Source: Spodoptera frugiperda (taxonomy: Eukaryota; Arthropoda; Insecta; Lepidoptera; Noctuidae). From it: a stretch of 64,000 nucleotides of DNA. The notes under the pieces are model-generated. The model had not been told where the DNA came from. It made no database searches and saw nothing but the letters and a program-made list of their open reading frames with translations. Of this stretch, positions 1-10,755 are shown one piece after another. The position numbers were made by a program, and so were the translations under genes. Numbering within the stretch: the stretch's first letter is position 1; each line of letters starts with the position of its first letter. The stretch is from positions 3,224,001 through 3,288,000 of the forward strand of contig NC_064213.1 in the NCBI RefSeq assembly GCF_023101765.2, written 5' to 3'.

Positions 1-316
1 TACCTAAATATAAAATCGTTATTACTCCGTTCATAATTCTTTAGTCCAATAAAAGAATTCCTATAGAACACCAACAAACCCAAATCCATTTCCAACACTT
101 CAATTTTGAAAATATAAAATCAGTTTCGCACGCAATCAAATGGTTTGTTCTACTAAAAACTTTTAAGATTTTCATCAATTTACCAAGAAAACCATTTTCT
201 GAATAAAACTAAGTCAGATTCAATGGGCGCAAATGTTTCTGAAAGGCCTCTAGAGATTTCTAATCGCTTTTAAAATTATTTAATTTTGGTGAAGGTTATA
301 ATAACACACTGAAGGA
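1..316. other. No feature seen
   Basis: AT-rich DNA with no long open frame and no match to the repeats found elsewhere in the window. Confidence 0.5.
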
Positions 317-453
317 CATAACATATTTAACGAGCACCGTCAAATCCAGTAATTAACTTGTCATTTAAATTTGAACTTTAAATCGTATGTCTTATGGTAC
401 ATTTCATAACGTCAATACAAAAAAGCTGACGATGGGTTGCCAGCTCGCGGTCC
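317..453 (+). repeat. Two-copy repeat I, copy 1
   Basis: This block matches 57999-58121 in the same orientation. Shared parts include a TGTCATTTA-TTTGAAC segment, a TTTCATAACGT-AATACAAAAA segment and a GCGCGGTCC-like end, with drifted bases between. No terminal repeats or coding capacity are apparent. It is an old interspersed repeat of unknown class. Confidence 0.5.
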
Positions 454-962
454 TCTTGAGTCGTAGTTGACGTTCTTGTTATTATGTGTGTTAACAACCA
501 TGCTCCGGCTCGGTTTCGGTACGGCGTTGTTTCGAATTATGCCTACTCCTAGCTGTCAGCGTGCTTACAGCGCGTCGCCCGCGAGGTGCAAGCGCGCACT
601 CATATGGCGTATTAAAACGAAATGTTTCGTTGCTTCATTTTATCCCGCAGTTTTATCGTGAAAGAGAATCAAAAAGCCGACATAAACTTTTGTATTTTAT
701 ATTATGTTGTATAATAAATACCTAGCGGAATTTAGATAACCAACCACCGAACTCCTTCAAGATAAGTTTCTAATTGGGTAAATTTCGAAATTATATAGGT
801 CATGTAATATGTACTTATTATATCTATGTATATTAGAGATATATTGAACTTCTAACTTGATTGTAGTTGAGAAGTTTCTGTTTGTTCGTTGGAATAAACT
901 GTTAACTAACATTTCTAACACAATGTGTACGTAAGCCAGTTATATTGGTCGAGTAAATAATA
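454..962. other. No gene seen; locally GC-rich patch
   Basis: Bases 440-660 are richer in CG than their surroundings and contain a 64-codon open frame from 467, but it has no recognisable domain and no splice context. The rest is AT-rich without features. Confidence 0.4.
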
Positions 963-1190
963 CGTCACGTCTTTTATCCCCGAAGGGGTACGCAGAGGTG
1001 CACATTACAGCTCGTAATGCTGCTATACAATGTACACCCACTTTTCACTATTTGTGTTATAAGTTCCATGTAATTGGGGGCGAAAAACCAAAAAAAGCCC
1101 ATTAATACATTGCTTGACCCGGGAATCGAACTCGAGACCTCTTCGGCACCGGTCCGGCAGTCGCATTTGCGACCTCTTGCGAGGCAGTTA
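963..1190 (-). repeat. tRNA-derived SINE (SINE-T), copy 1
   Basis: Read on the minus strand, a tRNA-like head with a B box (GAGTTCGATTCCC) is followed by the body shared with 9252-9498 and 62872-63114: a GGGC segment, the TAATGGG-type middle, and an end reading TTCGGGGATAAAAGACGTGAC. The A box is degraded by an insertion. SINEs of this kind carry an internal RNA polymerase III promoter and move with LINE enzymes. Confidence 0.75.
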
Positions 1191-1289
1191 GTATACGTAG
1201 TTATTGATTAACTACATTAAGGGGTGGTTTATTGGACGATTATAATATTTAGGGAGCGTCAGACTCCGCGCGAGCATTCCGCGGAACAC

Positions 1290-1392
1290 GATTCGGCGAC
1301 TGTCGCTGACGCTGCTACTCATGAATATGAACTCTAGCATGGCTTTAAACTAATCGAGTAATCGATAAACATAATAATTCATTTTATTATAA
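1290..1392 (+). repeat. Repeat F, copy 1
   Basis: The core CTCATGAATATGA-CTCTAGCATGGCTT, then an AACATAATAATT segment, is shared with 46680-46865, and its end also with 51547-51612. It looks like the 3' end of a LINE with no coding part left. Confidence 0.55.
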
Positions 1393-1789
1393 TCATTCAA
1401 AATCGTATCTAATTCTAAATGTCTAAGGTCAAGCGTGAACCATTTAAGCTTTTCATAATAAAAACATGCCATTTTATGTTCATAACGATCATTTTGATGT
1501 TCAATTTCACAATATCGTTTAATACGTAGATATTTTTTTGTAAATGGTCCACAATGAGCTTCTGTGTTGTCATATGCGAGAAGGTCATGGATTATCTCCG
1601 TTCTTTTTTTATTTTTTTTTTTATAGTTCAGTCGTTGAAGGTGAATATTCTAATATAATGTGTACCTAATTGATGGTATGATTTTACTGAATAATTGCTT
1701 GTTAATTAATAACATTAGGTAAATCAGAATTCCTGTCTTGTTTTCCAGTTGCCAGAGACCGGGAAGCAGTCTTAAAAACTGATGTTTAA
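1393..1789. other. No feature seen
   Basis: AT-rich, with a short T tract near 1606-1621 and no supported gene or repeat. Confidence 0.4.
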
Positions 1790-1931
1790 CCTTTTTTACT
1801 TGTGAGGCGAAGATCATCCAATAACTTCTCCCGCCTTGGGTGAGGCGAGATCCTTCTCGATCCGTCAGACTCTTACTGACTAAAAACCACCCCGTTTCTA
1901 CCCTTGCTTTGAGCCGGAGCCTCGGTAACAT
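1790..1931 (-). repeat. R1-LINE 3' tail (R1-tail), truncated copy
   Basis: The minus strand carries the 3' untranslated end seen in the R1-clade LINE at 4622-6150: GAGGCTCCGGCTCAAAG, then GGGGTGGTTTTTAGTCAGTA, then a GGGAGAAGTTATTGGATGAT end and an A-rich tail. The copy is 5'-truncated and carries no coding sequence. Confidence 0.8.
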
Positions 1932-3496
1932 TTTAACTGATGTCTAACCTGCTTGCCAAAAGTGGAGATTGGGAGAAACCCCTCATATGTGTAGAGGAGA
2001 ACTTTACAAATTTCGAAATTATAAAACCGAATTGCACTTTGACCGAACCGGAGACCACCATGTTCGACAATATCGCTTGAACGATAAAATCAATAACATT
2101 TAGCCTACATAACATTTACGATCATTGATACAAGCTATGGAACTTGTTTTCATTCGAATAACATAAATTGAGAACTCAATAGTATTTTATGTTAACAATG
2201 GTAAAATTTTATAAAAGCACTTTTTTACAAAATGTAAAACTGAGGACTATGAGTGTCATTACCATTTTTCACTGAGGGACAGGCGTTGGTGGTACAGAAT
2301 CGTAAGAACTATACATTTGATAGAATGTAGGAACAGTGTACTCTGATAAACCTGAACAGCGATCTTGAACCCAAGCACGGAGATTAGGATAATCTCTCTT
2401 ATTGGTATAAGATAGATTTTTTGGTCTAGCTTAGACAACGCAAGCGTTATTTTACTCTGATTTACGAGGCATTCATAATAATTAAGACATTGGGCACCTG
2501 AATACTTCGACCCAATTGTGTCCGAAGAATAGGTCTTCCACGTGATTAAAATATTCCTTATACACATAATAGTTTTAGATATTACATTTATACAAGAAAT
2601 ACATAAATCTAGGCTCAGATTTTCCAGGAAATTATCGCCTAGTACACTTATCTTTTCGTATTAAGACTTTATCTGTTACTGGGGCTATTAATTACGTTGA
2701 GGCTAAAGGTTTACGGCCGTATTGACAGGCTGTTAGCCTATCGTGCAAAGTAAGCGAGATGAGGGAGGAGAAGAAGGAGAGAGAGAGTATATAATTTAAG
2801 ATCGATTTTATAACTCACTGGCATTTAATGAATACTTTAACTATTCCTTACTAACTATTTTGTATCGAAAACAATTACTAAGGACTGGATTAAGTAACCA
2901 TTAAATTACTCTGAGTACGGCAGTTAGAGATTTTTAAGTCGTGTTTCCGAGTTTGTTTCTGTATTTCTTCTCAGGGTATATTGACTCATAGAAAATTGTA
3001 CAGTTTAGCAAACAGCTTAACATTTTTCCTTTATCATTTTCGTAAACAAACACCACAGAACTACTTATAACTGAAATTTAATGTATGAATAAATTAAATA
3101 AATAAATAAATGTTTTACCGACATCTTCAGTGATTTTAATTTTCTACTATCCGAATAGCACTTCTCAGTGGAAACTATAGAACATTATATATTTAAATCT
3201 CTTATTAGATTGAAAATCTATATATATCTAAGCGTTCACTAGCTCTATGTAAAATGATTACAAACACATTAGCAGTGTCACCTGCGCCCCGCATACAATT
3301 GATGAGAGAGTGGGATTGCCAGCTGTTCACTAAATTGTATACTTATTAATGGCAGATTAGAATAGAATTGTATACTTTTCACGCGGGTGTAATAGGGTAC
3401 GACTGACCCCATATTTAATAGAGAATTAGCAGCAGCGCTATGATAAATCTGATCCATTATATTTTAATCTTCAGATTATGTTTTAAGTTCCAGGCG
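1932..3496. other. No feature seen
   Basis: About 1.5 kb of AT-rich DNA. There is a purine-rich run near 2757-2792 and short AATA repeats near 3093-3110. Small open frames lack domains or codon bias. Confidence 0.4.
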
Positions 3497-3705
3497 TCCC
3501 GTGCGTACGGCGTGTCGCCTTAAAGAGTTATCAGACCACCACAGATGGGGCACAGTAGGGCTGATGCCGACCTGGAGCTGCGAACTGCCTAGCGGGTTAC
3601 CGAGGCTCTGGCTCGAAAAGCAGGAGTAGGAACGGGGTGGCTTTCGACACTCCCTCGCCCAAGGCAGGAGAAGATATCAGAGGATTTATCTCCTTGCAGG
3701 CATGA
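3497..3705 (+). repeat. R1-LINE 3' tail, truncated copy
   Basis: Plus-strand copy starting at the CCGTGCGTACGG segment and running through GACCACCACAGATGGGGC, CAGTAGGGCTGATGCCGACC and TCGAAAAGCAGGAGTAGGAA. Part of the GTTTTTAGTCAGTAAGAG section is deleted and the tail is degraded, so this is an older copy. Confidence 0.8.
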
Positions 3706-4234
3706 AGATAATGCCAAATCCCTCTTTTGTAGAAGAGTCTCATAATCCTGGAGTGGTACTTGACAGGCTGTTAATGTAAAATACATCTTAAATAGATATG
3801 AATAATATAGTATTGAAAAGTCCACAGCGCTTAAAGACCATGCTTAAATTGTCGTTCGACGTAAAGGTTTAAGGAGGAGTCCTTTTCATCCATTATCTTC
3901 TATTTACTCAAATATCCAACAAACTATACAAAGTCTATAATTGAATCTATTCTTATTTCTCTACCTTAATTTACATCAAAGACGAAAATTTTTCCTCATC
4001 ATCATAATATTAAATTTTGTATAAATTTTCACTTTTAGGGACATTGGAGATAATCTTTTACTTAATACAGAAAGTCCTCTATTATCTGACAAGGTTACAA
4101 TCAAGTATTAATTAATAATTATTAAGAATCTTACAAAAGACAACGAATTTGAACCCTTGGAAACATAATTAGTAGCCTGGACATTAAGGAATTTGTGTAT
4201 AAAATATTAAAAGTTAAGTCTCGCACGTGGATTC
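3706..4234. other. No feature seen
   Basis: AT-rich sequence between two R1-tail copies; nothing else supported. Confidence 0.4.
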
Positions 4235-4247
4235 AGTAATCGACACT

Positions 4248-4553
4248 GAGGGAGGAAAATTATCCAATCAGTTCTTTCGCCAGGCGAGAGGAAAGCCCGA
4301 TCCGGAGCTGCGGACAACGTAAAAGGTTACCGGGGCTCCGGCTCAAAGCAGGAGAAGGAACGGGGTGGTTTTTAGTCAGTAAGAGTCTGACACTCCCTCT
4401 CGCCTCACCTAAGGCGGGAGAAGTCATTGGATGATTTTCCCCCCTCAAAAAAAAAAAGGCTATAGGAAATTCAGACTCTTATATACCTGCCTCCCGTACA
4501 CCCCGTACGGACTCCTGCTTCGAGCTGAAGCCCTGGTAACCTGCTAGGTCGTA
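4248..4553. mobile_element. Rearranged R1-LINE tail with inverted 5' part
   Basis: A 13 bp direct repeat AGTAATCGACACT flanks this insertion (4235-4247 and 4554-4566). Inside, 4248-4292 is the tail in minus orientation, 4293-4455 is the tail in plus orientation ending in an A tract, and about 4490-4553 is another minus-oriented fragment. Opposed pieces inside a single target duplication are what twin priming during target-primed reverse transcription produces. The third fragment shows the event was more complex. Confidence 0.65.
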
Positions 4554-4569
4554 AGTAATCGACACTAAC

Positions 4570-4621
4570 GCCCGAATACCGAAATGCTACTCAATTTTAA
4601 GTTGTTCTTAAATATCATGCT
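4570..4621 (+). repeat. MITE K, copy 1, left part
   Basis: This piece matches the left end of the intact MITE at 11632-11768: GCCCGAATAC, then ATGCTACTCAATTTTAAG. It is cut off by the R1-clade LINE and continues at 6151. Its last 13 bases are the left copy of the LINE's target duplication. Confidence 0.8.
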
Positions 4622-6150
4622 TTTTTTTTTTTTTTTGAGGGGGAAAATCATCCAATGACTTCTCCCGTCTTGGGCGAGGCGAGAGGGAGTGTCAGACTCT
4701 TACTGACTAAAAACCACCCCGTTCCTTCTCCTGCTTTTCGAGCCGGAGCCCCGGTAAACCCGCTAGGTAGTCCGCAGCTCCGGATCAGGCATCAGCCCTA
4801 CTGGGCCCCATCTGTGGTGGTCTGATGGCTCTTTGAGGCGCGCGCGGAACGCGACGCGCCGCACGCACGGGTCTGGTTCTGTTCGGGCGATGAGCTACCC
4901 TTGCTCACCGTCCGCAGACCCGCACTTACGGTGGCCGGAGATCGTCACGCGATCCCCGACGCCCAGAGTGTCTCTCGCGACGGCTGGGGCGTGAGGAGGT
5001 TTGTTCCCTCACGCGCCCCGCCTCCTCCTTAGCTAGCATGACTGCTTCGCAGAAGGAGGAGACGGCATCCCAGTCCCTCTCGCTCCGCACCATGGCTTGA
5101 ACCAGTGCCGGGCGCGAGAGGTCGCCGTCGCCGACCACATCCCTGAGGACTTGGCGGTGCTCAGCCCACGCAGGGCACACCGCCACTGTATGTTCTACAG
5201 TGTCCTCCGGGCGGTCCTCGCAGTGATGACACCCGGGCGTTTCCTCCCGCCCAATAAGGAACAGGAACCTACCGAAACTCCCATGTCCGGTAAGCACCTG
5301 CGTCAGGCGGTAGGTGAGGACGCCGTGGCGCCTCTCTAGCCACTCCTCAAAGAGGGGACTTACCGCTGCAATGACAGCGAGCCCAGCCCTCGGTTGCGAC
5401 AGTCGTTGCTGCCATTCCGCCATGAGATCGCGCCGGAGCTCGTCCCGCCACGCACTGATCTGGCGCGGTAGTGGAGATTCGCCCCGGCGACACGCGTCGG
5501 CGCGCAAACTGAACACGCGCGCGAGCACCTTAGCCTCCAAATCCCACGGCGGTAATCCGGCAAGGAGGTTCGCCGCCTCCCCGGAGATCGTGCGATATCC
5601 ACGGATCACCCGGATGGCCATGACCCTCTGAGACGTGAGCAGCGCCCGAGCTGGCCGCCGCATCAGGTTCGGCGCCCACACCGGGGCGCCGTAGAGGGCC
5701 ATGGACCGCACGATCCCCGCGTACAACCTCCGGCAGGAGGCATTTGGCCCCCGAGGTTTGGCAGGAGCCGCTTAAGCGCAGCCCCCGTCCGTTCCAACTT
5801 TGGAGCCAAACGTCTGAAGTGTTCCACGAAGTTCCATCGACTGTCGAGGACGAGTCCTAGATACTTCATCGTCGTCTCGACGCCGATGGAAACTCCTCCC
5901 GCCGTTATTTGGGACCCACCCGGAGGTGGCGCGTTCCCGCGGCCATGAAAGCACATGGCCTCGGACTTGTGGAGCGCCACCTCGAGTCCCAATTGCCGGA
6001 TCCTATCAACAACTGTCGCAACCGCTCTCGCCATCAAGTTGGCCGCCGCCTGGTGCGACCTCCCGTGCGCTAACACTAGCGTATCGTCGGCATAACAAAT
6101 TACGCCGACGCCGTTCGGGAGGTCGGTGCGCAGCACCCAGTCGTAACCGA
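4622..6150 (-). mobile_element. 5'-truncated R1-clade non-LTR retrotransposon
   Basis: Element of 1529 bp flanked by the 13 bp direct repeat TAAATATCATGCT (4609-4621 and 6151-6163). In sense orientation it begins inside the reverse-transcriptase domain just before the YADD motif, continues to the stop at 4926-4928, has a GC-rich 3' UTR of about 300 bp and ends in an A tract of about 15 (seen as T on the plus strand). Its 3' UTR is the source sequence for the many R1-tail repeats in this window. The element is very GC-rich against its surroundings, as R1-clade elements of moths often are. It landed inside MITE K. Confidence 0.9.
4926..6150 (-). pseudogene. Reverse transcriptase C-terminal half, R1 clade, one frameshift
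   Basis: The first frame (about 5730-6150) encodes the reverse-transcriptase palm with YADD near 6083-6094 and the following KYLG-type thumb region. The second frame (4926-5726) continues the protein: MYAGIVRSMALYGAPVW, then a zinc-finger segment with Cys166, Cys169, His179 and Cys184 of that frame (CX2CX9HX4C). One missing C in a C run near 5745-5752 separates the frames; without it the two read as a single conserved R1-type C-terminus. The endonuclease and all of ORF1 are lost to 5' truncation. In intact relatives this enzyme performs target-primed reverse transcription. It ends in a basic Arg/Ser-rich tail. Confidence 0.85.
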
Positions 6151-6248
6151 TAAATATCATGCTATCTCTGTCATTTTATAAAGAATTGATAGGGACAGAA
6201 CTAGTTTTGAGAGCGTCTTAAAATTGAGTAGCGTTTGAGTATTTGGAC
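6151..6248 (+). repeat. MITE K, copy 1, right part
   Basis: This continues MITE K after the LINE insertion: CTATCTCTGTCATTTTATAA, then AGAGCGTCTTAAAATTGAG, ending TTTGAGTATTTGGAC, the inverted partner of the left end. The first 13 bases are the right target-site copy. The joined element corresponds closely to 11632-11768. Confidence 0.8.
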
Positions 6249-6999
6249 ATAAGACCCTGTTTCTCAATGTCTGGATAGCAACTATTTACTAGAGAACTAG
6301 CTTTTGCCCGCGACTTCGTTCGCGTGGAATAGTGACTTCCGGCAAATTTTTGGTTTTAACCACATAGTTCCCGATCTCGCGGGATCTCTTCAAAAATGAG
6401 ATGTGGAAGATATTCCAGGGAACTCTTCAAAAATCAACATAATGAGCTCTGCGTTTGAATTTAATAGATGTATACTCACTTAGGGCATTGAAAAAATAGT
6501 TTAAAAACGGACTTAAACTAACTTAAAACTAAAGAAAGCTACGAATTACGAATTTATAACAATTAAAAAAGAAACTATATTACAACCTATCCTCTATACT
6601 ATAATAACCAAGCTTAAACTAAATAATTTAAAAGAAACGACTTAAATCTAATCTAATTAAAAAAAAAATTAGACTTACAATTTTATTAAAAAAACTAACT
6701 ACAGTAACTACTAATAATCGATATCAAACTAAACCTACGTTAAATAGTTTAACCAAAAAACCAGGAAAACCCAACAAATAAACTTATTAATTGACAAATA
6801 CAACGAAACCAATTTAGAATATACGAAACAGCAGGACCACTACAGACAAATAATCATACGACTGATAATACACTTTTTCTACGATAGTACCGAAGCGCTC
6901 GGCCGATACCCAACCAAATGAATGTAACGAAACCATAGCGCGATCTATTTCGATCCCAACGCCATCTATCGAGGATAAAGACAACTTGGATTATTTATT

Positions 7000-7297
7000 T
7001 ATACTCCGTTCGGGCATTTTCTTTGTACTAAAAGTTTAATTATATTGATATTATTTTTTTCATACCTTTTTACTATTTATTTACTTTTTTCGATGAATTA
7101 AAACAATAACATGAACCGAAGTCGTGTAACGATCGACATAGAATTATCTATACTCCGTTAGAGCATTTTCTTTGTACTAAATGTTTTATTATATTGATAT
7201 TATTTTTTTCATACCTTTTTACTATTTATTTACTTTTTTTCGATAAATTAAAACAATAACATGAACCGAAGTCGTGTAACGATCGACATAGAATTAT
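7000..7297. repeat. Two-unit tandem repeat inside the Helitron
   Basis: A unit of about 149 bp beginning TATACTCCGTT occurs twice head to tail (7000-7148 and 7149-7297) with a few differences, for instance CGGGC against AGAGC near the start. The same dimer with the same differences is present in the second Helitron copy, so it predates their separation. Confidence 0.85.
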
Positions 7298-7600
7298 TTA
7301 TAAATAATTTATTTCTTATTTTTATTTTTTGATTTTTGAAATAAAAATATATCTATGTCCTTTCTAAGGTTCTAAACTATATCTGTACCAAATTTCAACC
7401 AAATCCGTCAAATAGTTGCGGAGATTAATGGTATAAGCATAGAATGTTCGGCGTGATTCTTTAATTTGACATAACTTTTTTATTTATGAACCGATTGACA
7501 TGAAACAAACACTAAATGTAAATTTAAGCATCCCACAATATATTCGTGAAAACCGCATCCAACTCGGATCAGCCGTTTCTGAGATTAGCGCGCACAGACG

Positions 7601-7642
7601 AACAGACAAACAGACAAACAGACAAACAGACAAACAGACAAA
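7601..7642 (+). repeat. CAGACAAA microsatellite
   Basis: A short run of alternating ACAG and ACAA units. The matching run in the sister Helitron (about 32355-32412) has an extra unit, as expected from slippage. Confidence 0.8.
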
Positions 7643-7850
7643 AAAAAAGTTAATTACATTTTTGGGTTCGACATCGACATAACAATAACCCCTGCTATTT
7701 TTTTTATTTTTATTTTCAATGTACAGACAGCACTTTTCTACGATTTTATTATATGTATAGATATAATATAGAGAATATATAATTTAATTTGTTTAAACTA
7801 TCTATGATATTATCGGATATTTATAAGATGGTGGTAAAAAAGTAAATGAA

Positions 7851-8046
7851 TAGGGATGATGGGGTATGAAAATTAAAATACTTATTTAGTTCGTAAGTTA
7901 GGTAATGAAAAAATATTATACACATATTTTGTCATATAAGATACTAATACTTAGGTAAAACGAATCAAAGTTTAGGAGTGGAGCAAATAGGTCATTTCTA
8001 TGAATAAATTGTACCTAACATAACATTTCCTCAAGTAGGGTTAGGC
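7851..8046 (+). repeat. Repeat C, copy 1
   Basis: It shares the order GGGATGATGG-GGGGTATGA, TTTTGTCATATAAGAT, AATACTTAG and CAAAGTTTAGGAG with 35034-35188 and 38868-39080. No terminal inverted repeats are obvious. The class is unknown. Confidence 0.6.
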
Positions 8047-8149
8047 TGATAAGAATATGGATTATATTTTTATAGGATATTGCTACGGCGGCAATCAATC
8101 AAAAACGTCATAAAGGGTAGCTATTTAGGGTTTAAAAAGATAGGAGGGA

Positions 8150-8232
8150 TTGAGAATCTGGTAATCTCACTCACACGGCGAAACACAACGCTAGCATTGT
8201 TTCACGTCAGTATCCTGTACGGCCGTGGTATG
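8150..8232 (-). repeat. Repeat B, 5' fragment
   Basis: The minus strand reads ACCACGGCCGT, then a GACGTGAAACAATGC-like core and GAGTGAGATTACC, matching the front half of repeat B. Confidence 0.6.
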
Positions 8233-8292
8233 TCACATGTTAGTTGTGCCATGGATAAAAGACTTTATCTATTCTGTGAGTTGTGCTTTTCC

Positions 8293-8594
8293 ACCAGAGA
8301 TGTGCTATCCAACGTTGCTGTGTATGCGTTTGACTTTCACCAATTATATTAATTGGTACATATAGCTTAGCACTGGTGGAAACGGACTAAGCTTAGCTAT
8401 GTTTTTTATATGGAAAGATGCATGTTATGGTGACTTCCCTACTATAGATACGAGAACATCGCATACTCGAGCTAAGCATCTTCGTCGCACAGCTACAAAG
8501 CTTAGTATCAGTGGAAACGGTCACATAGTTTCACAGCTTAGCTATTACACCTTCGTAGCATAGCTACATAGCAGCATAGCACATCTCTCTCTAA
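8293..8594 (+). repeat. MITE-like repeat D, copy 1
   Basis: It begins ACCAGAGATGTGCTATC and ends GCATAGCACATCTCT, so the ends are inverted copies (AGAGATGTGCTAT). Internal repeats of the TAGCTTAGC type recur several times. A second copy is at 20716-20956. No coding capacity and no clear target duplication. Confidence 0.65.
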
Positions 8595-8625
8595 TTGTGC
8601 GAAAGCATGGCTTTCCTAAAGGGGT

Positions 8626-8730
8626 CTATATTTTTTTTTAGTTTGGCTACTATCTCACCTGTGTCTTATGCGGCCTACAATAGAGCACATCTTACCCATA
8701 ACCAACCTTGAAGACATACTCTGAGTATGC
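8626..8730 (-). repeat. CR1-like LINE 3' UTR fragment
   Basis: The A-rich tail (T run on the plus strand) and the TATGCGGCCTACAATAGAGC segment match the 3' UTR that follows the LINE coding remnant at 37405-37700. Confidence 0.6.
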
Positions 8731-9251
8731 TACAAGAATTCCATACATATAAATACTTTAAAAATAGTTTATTATCTTGTTTATCCGTCCATGTTATTGA
8801 AGTAGATGTATCTGCATTAGAGATTAAGAAACAGTAACCTTGTCTTACATATAAGACGAAAACAATATGACTTTGAATTGTGACATAATTTACGAACTGT
8901 TACCCAACGCAGTAACCTTGGAAGGGCGCTTACTTAAACCACATTATACGTTCGATTTTTAAATTAAATAAATAGATGTTGCTCGTATCGTTTTTTTTTC
9001 TAATGTGTCATAACTTTTGACGTTAATAAGTTTGACAGTTTTATTTTATTTGTTAAGGTCGTACATTCATTATTTTTATCTATAATATATACCTCAGAGG
9101 AGTTAACTAAAGTCAAACTTAACTAAAGACAGACTTACATATTTTACAATTCTCAATTCTATGTTAATGTACCTAATGCCTGTTTTTACCAACCTATCCG
9201 CTGGATTATATAGTCTTTACAGATCCTCATATTTGCTCAGGTTTGCTAAAA
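8731..9251. other. No feature seen
   Basis: AT-rich, with no open frame or repeat that I can support. Confidence 0.4.
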
Positions 9252-9498
9252 TTGGCAGAAGTGCACATTACGACACGTAATATCACTGTAGAATGTACAC
9301 TCACTTTTCACCATTAATTTTATAAGTCCCATGTAATAGGGAGTGAGCCTACTGGGCAATATTCTAGACTCTGTGCTACTTCTGAGAAATTTTCGAAAAT
9401 AGAAAAAAAGCCCAGTAATACTTTGCCCGACACGGGAATCGAACCCGAGACATCTTGTCCGGCAATCGCACTTGCGACCACTCGACCAACGAAGCAGA
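9252..9498 (-). repeat. tRNA-derived SINE-T, copy 2
   Basis: On the minus strand the head CTGCTTCGTTGGTCGAGTGG supplies an A box (TGGTCGAGTGG) and GGGTTCGATTCCC at about 9435-9447 a B box. The body GTATTACTGGGC and the rest match the copy at 62872-63114. The pol III boxes are intact but the 3' end is shortened. Confidence 0.85.
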
Positions 9499-9861
9499 CA
9501 AAATACATAATAGTATGAAATAACTTCTCAAGCCTACTGGTTTTTCCACTGACCCTACGGACCTCAATGACATAATGTGAAGAGGTCATAACTCCTGGCT
9601 GGCGATTAATGGTCGACGTAACGAAGTGTTCCGGGTTCGAAGCCTGACTGTTGTTAATTTATGTCGAACTAAGATTGTGGTTCGTGTGAAATTATAGTAA
9701 TTATTTTAAATGGTTATTACTTCGTTGTTTTACTTGAATAGAGTTATTTAATGTTGTTTGCTGTTATGTAAATTGTTGCTAGAAAAGTTACTTATGTGTT
9801 TTATGTAATTTGATTTATATATGCCTTATACTTAATATATACCATTTCTATTCTTGTAACT
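9499..9861. other. No feature seen
   Basis: AT-rich spacer between a SINE and a repeat B copy; no supported feature. Confidence 0.4.
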
Positions 9862-10120
9862 ATTTTATGGTATATGATGGGGAACGGGCTGACGGATCAT
9901 CTGATAGTAAGCCATTGCCGTCGCCCATGGATATCCGAATCACCATAGGCGTTATAGGTGCATTACCGACCTTTTAGGGTTATAGGAATTTAAGGGTTGT
10001 TGGGGAATCGGGGATTGGGATTGGGAAGGGGGTAATTGGGTCTCCGGTAACCTCACTCACACAACGAAACACAACGCAAGCGTTGTATCACGTCGGTTTT
10101 CTGTGAGGCCGTGGTAACAC
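9862..10120 (-). repeat. Repeat B, near full length
   Basis: The minus strand reads the B order: CCACGGCCTCACAGAAAACC, GACGTGATACAACGCTTGCG, GAGTGAGGTTACCGGAG, a run of CCCCAATC blocks, GGGCGACGGCAATGGCTTAC, then ACCATAAAA. A small Helitron abuts its 5' end at 10121. Confidence 0.75.
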
Positions 10121-10304
10121 TCCTATTTACTAATATTATAAATGCGAATGTTTGTGAGTTTGTGTGTATATTTGTTACTCAATCACGTCAAAATTATTGA
10201 AGGGATCGGGATAAAATTTGGAACAGGGGTAGATTATGGTCTGAAATAACACAGGACACTTTTTATCCCACGGGACCGCGGGCAAAGCCGTTGGCAGAAA
10301 CTAG
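10121..10304 (+). mobile_element. Short non-autonomous Helitron
   Basis: Starts TCCTATTTACTAATATTATA and ends GGGCAAAGCCGTTGGCAGAA-ACTAG, then T. The TC start, the CTAG end and the GC-rich pre-terminal segment fit a 184 bp Helitron derivative. The TATTATAAATGCGAA-like start and the GGACACTTTTTATCC middle recur at 39352-39515, 47575-47745 and 49105-49275. Confidence 0.7.
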
Positions 10305-10744
10305 TATATACATAGATAAATAAATGCAAGAAAGTTTTACAATAGTAATAAAATATTGGTTGGAAAGTTTGTATCTAAGAAGTATTTCAGAAAACGTTGA
10401 CATTAGCAATTACCTTTCACATTGGTCATGAACTGTCTTGTATGCGCAAGAGCAAGAGACATCGATCGAAAATGACAAACATTTTCTATCTCACAACTGT
10501 ACTTTCGAATGAATATAACTGATGTGTTATTTTTTGGTTACAAAGAAGTAAAATTCCAAATATCTTATAAGTAATCTCTATTAAAATTACATATCAAAAA
10601 TTTGTTTGTTTACTTCTATTCTTGATCCGTAAATCAAACCCGCGCCCATGACAGTATAAATCAGCAAGTTTTAATAAAGAAATGTTTGATCTGAGAATCG
10701 AAGATCCAAGACTTTATGTTTGGTAGTCAGACTTGTTTATTAGA
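10305..10744. other. No feature seen
   Basis: AT-rich, with no gene or repeat supported. Confidence 0.4.
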
Positions 10745-10755
10745 AACGATAAGTG

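Larger units (their letters stand above)
6297..7761 (-). mobile_element. Non-autonomous Helitron, copy 1
   Basis: Read on the minus strand this 1465 bp element starts TCTATACATATAATAAAATC and ends in a GC-rich palindrome (CGCGAACGAAGTCGCG) followed by GGGCAAAAGCTAG, with host A before TC and host T after CTAG. Those are Helitron hallmarks: 5' TC, 3' hairpin, 3' CTRR, insertion between A and T, no target duplication. It has no RepHel coding frame. It is nearly identical over its whole length to 31059-32531. Confidence 0.85.

Noticed and set aside
467..661. 64-codon frame in a GC-richer patch
   Set aside because: No domain, no homologous second copy of the coding part and no splice or promoter signals.
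7601..7642. Regularly spaced CAGACAAA repeats, CRISPR-like at first sight
   Set aside because: The units are contiguous without spacers and lie inside Helitrons; this is a eukaryotic microsatellite.
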